DNA from: Hyphomicrobiales bacterium
GTDB taxonomy: Bacteria > Pseudomonadota > Alphaproteobacteria > Rhizobiales > Rhizobiaceae
Direction of reading: 5' to 3'
DNA: 47,883 nucleotides
NCBI GenBank assembly: GCA_900473175.1
Contig: UCKM01000013.1
Span: 103,914-151,796, forward strand
The notes under the pieces are model-generated. The model did not search any database and was not told the DNA's origin. It was given only the letters and a program-made list of their open reading frames with translations. The position numbers were made by a program, and so were the translations under genes. Positions 44,730 through 47,883 of this stretch are shown here, in pieces (position 1 is the first letter of the stretch; every line of letters starts with the position of its first letter).

Positions 44730-46061
44730 GTGCAAACCAATTTTACCCCCGAGCAGCTCCTCGAACCGGGCGTCGCCGAATCCGAAAAGATCCTGCGCAA
44801 ATGCGTGCATTGCGGGTTTTGCACTGCGACCTGTCCGACCTATGTGACGCTCGGCAATGAGCTCGACAGTCCGCGCGGGCGCATCTACCTGATCAAGGAC
44901 ATGCTGGAGAATGGCCGAGCCGCCGACGCGCAGATCGTCAAGCACATCGATCGCTGCCTCTCTTGCCTTGCCTGCATGACGACCTGCCCGTCGGGCGTCA
45001 ACTACATGCACCTGGTCGACAATGCCCGCGCCCATATAGAGAAGACCTATAAGCGTCCCTTGATGAACCGCCTGACGCGCGCTCTGCTTGCCTTAGTCCT
45101 GCCGTACCCGAAGCGTTTTCGACTGGCACTCAACCTTGCGAAACTTGGTCGACCCTTCGCGCCTCTGCTCGGATCGGCGCCAGTGTTGAAGCCACTTGCC
45201 GCGATGCTTGAACTGTCGCCCAGGTCCATCCCGGCTAAATCGCGCTTTGCCGAGCCGGGTCTGCACAAACCGAAGGCGGAAAAGAAGGGCAGGGTGGCGC
45301 TGCTTACGGGTTGTGCCCAGCCGGTGCTCAAACCCGGCATCAACGAAGCGACGATCCGGTTGTTGACCCGGCTCGGCATTGAAGTCGTTCTGCCGAGGGG
45401 CGAGGGCTGCTGCGGCGCGTTGGTGCATCATATGGGCCGCGAAGAAGATGCGCTCGCCGATGCCCGCCGCAATGTCGATGCCTGGACCGGGGAACTCGAC
45501 ACAGGGGGGCTCGATGCGATCATCATCACCGCGTCCGGCTGCGGCACGACGATCAAGGACTATGGCTACATGTTGCGGCTTGACGCGGCCTATAAGGCCA
45601 AGGCCGCGCGGGTTTCGGCTTTGGCGAAGGACATCACCGAATATCTGGTGACACTCGACCTGCCTGCGCCCGCGCAACCATCCGGACTGACCGTGGCCTA
45701 CCATTCCGCCTGCTCGATGCAGCATGGCCAGAAGATCACGCGGCAGCCCAAGGATCTTCTGAAAGCAGCGGGATTTGTTGTCAAGGACCCTGCCGAAGGG
45801 CACCTGTGCTGCGGGTCCGCAGGCACCTATAACATCATGCAGCCGGAGATCGCCCGCACGCTGCGCGATCGCAAGGTCAGGAATATCGAGGCGACAGGCG
45901 CCAGCCTCATCGCAACAGGCAATATCGGCTGTATCACCCAGATTGCGGGCGGCTCAAAACTGCCGATCGTCCACACGGTCGAATTGCTGGATTGGGTCTA
46001 TGGCGGGCCGAAACCCGAAGGCGTGCCGTCATCCCGGCCAGCCCTACAGGCGGCCGAGTAA
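44730..46061 (+). CDS. glcF: glycolate oxidase, iron-sulfur subunit
   Basis: A 443-residue subunit with two 4Fe-4S motifs (CVHCGFCTATCP near 27-38 and CLSCLACMTTCP near 80-91) and two CCG domains (GCCGALVHHM, LCCGSAGTYN) that bind further cofactor. It passes electrons from GlcDE to the quinone pool. The GTG at 44730 follows GCAGGAG and gives the usual QTNFTPEQ start. Confidence 0.95.
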   Translation: MQTNFTPEQLLEPGVAESEKILRKCVHCGFCTATCPTYVTLGNELDSPRGRIYLIKDMLENGRAADAQIVKHIDRCLSCLACMTTCPSGVNYMHLVDNARAHIEKTYKRPLMNRLTRALLALVLPYPKRFRLALNLAKLGRPFAPLLGSAPVLKPLAAMLELSPRSIPAKSRFAEPGLHKPKAEKKGRVALLTGCAQPVLKPGINEATIRLLTRLGIEVVLPRGEGCCGALVHHMGREEDALADARRNVDAWTGELDTGGLDAIIITASGCGTTIKDYGYMLRLDAAYKAKAARVSALAKDITEYLVTLDLPAPAQPSGLTVAYHSACSMQHGQKITRQPKDLLKAAGFVVKDPAEGHLCCGSAGTYNIMQPEIARTLRDRKVRNIEATGASLIATGNIGCITQIAGGSKLPIVHTVELLDWVYGGPKPEGVPSSRPALQAAE

Positions 46062-46103
46062 AGAAAAAGGGCAGCGGCTCTGGACTGGACCGAGCCGCTG
46101 CCC
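46061..46103 (-). terminator. terminator of the L,D-transpeptidase gene
   Basis: A perfect 12-bp stem GGGCAGCGGCTC / GAGCCGCTGCCC with an 11-nt loop. On the minus strand it is followed by TTTTTCTTT. It also lies directly after the glcF stop, but without a T-run on that strand. Confidence 0.75.
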
Positions 46104-46107
46104 GTTC

Positions 46108-46131
46108 CCGGCACCGCCCCCACGGTGCCGG
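46108..46131. other. second hairpin between convergent genes
   Basis: CCGGCACCG / CGGTGCCGG, a perfect 9-bp stem with a 6-nt loop, placed between the terminator and the transpeptidase 3' end. There is no T-run on either side. It could end or protect the glcDEF transcript. Confidence 0.45.
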
Positions 46132-46144
46132 CCCCCACTAACTC

Positions 46145-46918
46145 TTATCTTACGACGACTTTCGTGCCGACGTTGACTTTCTGATACAGATCGATGACGT
46201 CCTCGTTTCGCATGCGGATACAGCCGCTCGATACTGCGTGCCCAATCGTCCACGGGGCATTGGTGCCGTGGATGCGGTAGAGTGTCGAGCCGAGGTAGAG
46301 TGCGCGCGCGCCCAGCGGATTGGCAATTCCGCCCTCCATGTGGGCGGGAATGTAATGACCCTTTTGCGCTTCGCGCTCGATCATGTCCGCTGGTGGATAC
46401 CAGTCAGGCCACTCGGCCTTGCGGCTGACCGCGTTGGTGCCGGACCAGCCAAAGCCCTCCTTGCCGACGCCGACGCCATAGCGCTGCGCCTGTCCATTTG
46501 CCTCGACGAGGAAGAGGAAACGCTGCGATGTGTCGATGACAATGGTGCCCGGCTGCTCCGGGCCGTCATAGGCAACGGTCTGCGGCAGGAACTGCGGATC
46601 CATCGCCCGCTTTCTCGGCTGGTCCTCGCCTGCCGGCGGTTCAGGGCGCTGGAAGCCGACTTCACGGGCAGCGGGATTTGCGACCTGCCGGTTCCGGCGC
46701 GGTAATGTCGAACCCGTCCGCGGCTCACTGAACACCACATAGCCGCGCGGGTTGACGGGCGAACCTACCGGTCTTGCACGCAACTGCATCACCCACGGCG
46801 CCGACAGGTCCGGGCTCATGACCACTGGCGGCTTGGTCGCATAGCGGTCGCTCGCCATCACGCTCGGCACCGTGGCTGCCATAAACAAGGATGCAAGAAC
46901 GAAGTATGCGGACTTCAT
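46145..46918 (-). CDS. L,D-transpeptidase (YkuD family)
   Basis: A 257-residue secreted enzyme: a signal peptide of about 22 residues, a proline-rich linker, and a C-terminal YkuD domain with HGTNAPWTIGHAVSSGCIR (His about 217 and 227, catalytic Cys about 233). Such enzymes crosslink peptidoglycan or attach outer-membrane proteins to it. There is a terminator downstream. It is divergent from tag, with 180 bp between the two starts. Confidence 0.93.
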   Translation of the reverse strand: MKSAYFVLASLFMAATVPSVMASDRYATKPPVVMSPDLSAPWVMQLRARPVGSPVNPRGYVVFSEPRTGSTLPRRNRQVANPAAREVGFQRPEPPAGEDQPRKRAMDPQFLPQTVAYDGPEQPGTIVIDTSQRFLFLVEANGQAQRYGVGVGKEGFGWSGTNAVSRKAEWPDWYPPADMIEREAQKGHYIPAHMEGGIANPLGARALYLGSTLYRIHGTNAPWTIGHAVSSGCIRMRNEDVIDLYQKVNVGTKVVVR

Positions 46919-47097
46919 TTCAAAGGGTCTCTGGAACTCTCCTGACAGGATTTGTCAGTTTTCGGATTGAGTTTGCCTGCTGGCGGGTAGAAAAAAGTGA
47001 ATCGGAATCAATAAAATGCAATTCAATGCCGAAACCGTCCGGTGTGGTTACCGGCGAGTTTCGAAAAACAGTTAACGGTACGAAAGAGACGGGCGCG

Positions 47098-47754
47098 ATG
47101 CAAGATGGTGATCTGCCAAAAACCGGATTGATAACGGACGAGCATGGCGAGACGCGCTGCTTCTGGCCCGGCACGCTGCCTGAGTATGTCCACTATCACG
47201 ACCATGAATGGGGAAGGCCCGTCACCGACGATACGCGCCTGTTCGAGAAGATCTGCCTCGAAGGATTCCAGTCGGGCCTTTCCTGGCTCACCATCTTGCG
47301 CAAGCGGGAAAACTTCCGCAAGGCATTTGACGGTTTCGATTATCACCGGATCGCGCGCTATGGCGAAAAGGATGTGGACCGGCTTCTCGCCGATGCCGGT
47401 ATCATCCGCCATCGCGGCAAGATCAACTCGGCCATCAACAATGCCAGACATGCCATCGAGCTCGTGAAGGAAACCGGATCGCTCGCAGCCTATTTCTGGC
47501 AGTTCGAGCCGCCGGCGGATGAGCGCCCGAAGGTCGTCGATTACCCTGCGCTGATTGCGAACCCCACCTCACCCACCTCGATCCGCCTTTCCAAGGACCT
47601 CAAGAAGCGCGGCTGGTCGTTTGTGGGCCCCACGACCATGTATGCGCACATGCAGGCGATGGGCCTCGTCAATGACCATATCGAAGGTTGTAAGTGCCGC
47701 GAGGAGATCGAGAAACTGCGTTTGGGTTTCAAGCGGCCCGCCGTGGCTTCATAG
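47098..47754 (+). CDS. tag: DNA-3-methyladenine glycosylase I
   Basis: A 218-residue base-excision enzyme. The zinc residues appear as Cys21 in RCFWPG, His in YHDHEWG, and the late His and Cys in DHIEGCKC. The core LFEKICLEGFQSGLSW, FVGPTTMYAHMQA is typical of Tag. It removes 3-methyladenine from alkylated DNA. The ATG at 47098 is chosen because upstream sequence is AT-rich and unlike the family. Confidence 0.95.
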   Translation: MQDGDLPKTGLITDEHGETRCFWPGTLPEYVHYHDHEWGRPVTDDTRLFEKICLEGFQSGLSWLTILRKRENFRKAFDGFDYHRIARYGEKDVDRLLADAGIIRHRGKINSAINNARHAIELVKETGSLAAYFWQFEPPADERPKVVDYPALIANPTSPTSIRLSKDLKKRGWSFVGPTTMYAHMQAMGLVNDHIEGCKCREEIEKLRLGFKRPAVAS

Positions 47755-47848
47755 AGTCGCGCGCACGGTCATCAATCCTTGCCCTTGAAGGCTCGATAAG
47801 CTAGAGGCTGTTACGGATTTCATGGGGCTATGCCATAGGCCATGATAC

Positions 47849-47883
47849 CCCCTGGGCTGCCGCCCATCTCCCCCGCAAGGGGG
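47849..47883. repeat. palindromic intergenic repeat, partial copy 3
   Basis: The window ends inside CCCATCTCCCCCGCAAGGGGG, matching the core of the element at 11391-11412 (CATCTCCCCCACAAGGGGG) with one difference. Only the left arm is visible. Confidence 0.65.

Overview
The window is GC-rich chromosomal DNA from an alphaproteobacterium of the order Hyphomicrobiales (Rhizobiales), most like the Phyllobacterium/Mesorhizobium/Brucella side. Grounds: a PdhS-type PleC/DivJ histidine kinase, a tRNA-His with A73 and no encoded G-1, small DUF982, DUF1127 and DUF2585 proteins, a class II glutamate-cysteine ligase, a ScfR-type regulator divergent from isocitrate lyase, and short palindromic intergenic repeats. 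The genus is an inference. There is no phage, integrase, transposase, rRNA operon or CRISPR array.

Layout. 0-2.3 kb: a glutamine-synthetase-family enzyme (gamma-glutamylputrescine synthetase type) and a toxin-antitoxin pair in which parD is intact but parE is frameshifted. 2.4-6 kb: isocitrate lyase with a small downstream gene, divergent from its probable ScfR/RamB-like regulator. 6-11.2 kb: a DMT transporter and a complete putrescine importer potFGHI with a hairpin between potF and potG. 11.4-16.8 kb: an AsmA-like protein and the 1055-residue PdhS-like kinase. 17-19.2 kb: a phasin gene with a clear promoter/operator, tRNA-His, an ArsC/LMW-phosphatase-like protein lacking the catalytic Cys, and two small proteins. 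19.6-22.3 kb: a large Prc-type protease and a glycine-rich membrane peptide. 22.5-25.7 kb: an overlapping response regulator / histidine kinase / solute-binding protein operon without permease genes. 25.8-31.7 kb: xseA, DUF2585, a LysR regulator divergent from DUF1127, a DUF937 protein with internal repeats, and a long-form purC. 31.8-36.9 kb: SDR, glutamate-cysteine ligase, rsmE, and an Lrp regulator divergent from a DMT exporter. 36.9-41 kb: an amidotransferase, a tiny membrane peptide, a FadR-like regulator translationally coupled to a metallophosphoesterase, and DUF3422. 41-47.9 kb: a LysR regulator divergent from glcDEF (glycolate oxidase), an L,D-transpeptidase and DNA-3-methyladenine glycosylase I.

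How they fit together. The carbon genes converge on C2 metabolism: isocitrate lyase gives glyoxylate, glycolate oxidase also gives glyoxylate, and the phasin marks polyhydroxyalkanoate storage. The polyamine genes (PuuA-like ligase, PotFGHI) cover putrescine uptake and its first catabolic step. Most of the window is ordinary chromosomal backbone. The most unusual items are the Cys-less ArsC-like protein, the three-component sensory operon, the DUF937 protein with repeated amphipathic modules, the broken parE beside an intact parD, and an intergenic repeat that supplies the ribosome-binding site of the ScfR-like gene. I did not find a clearly new multi-gene system.
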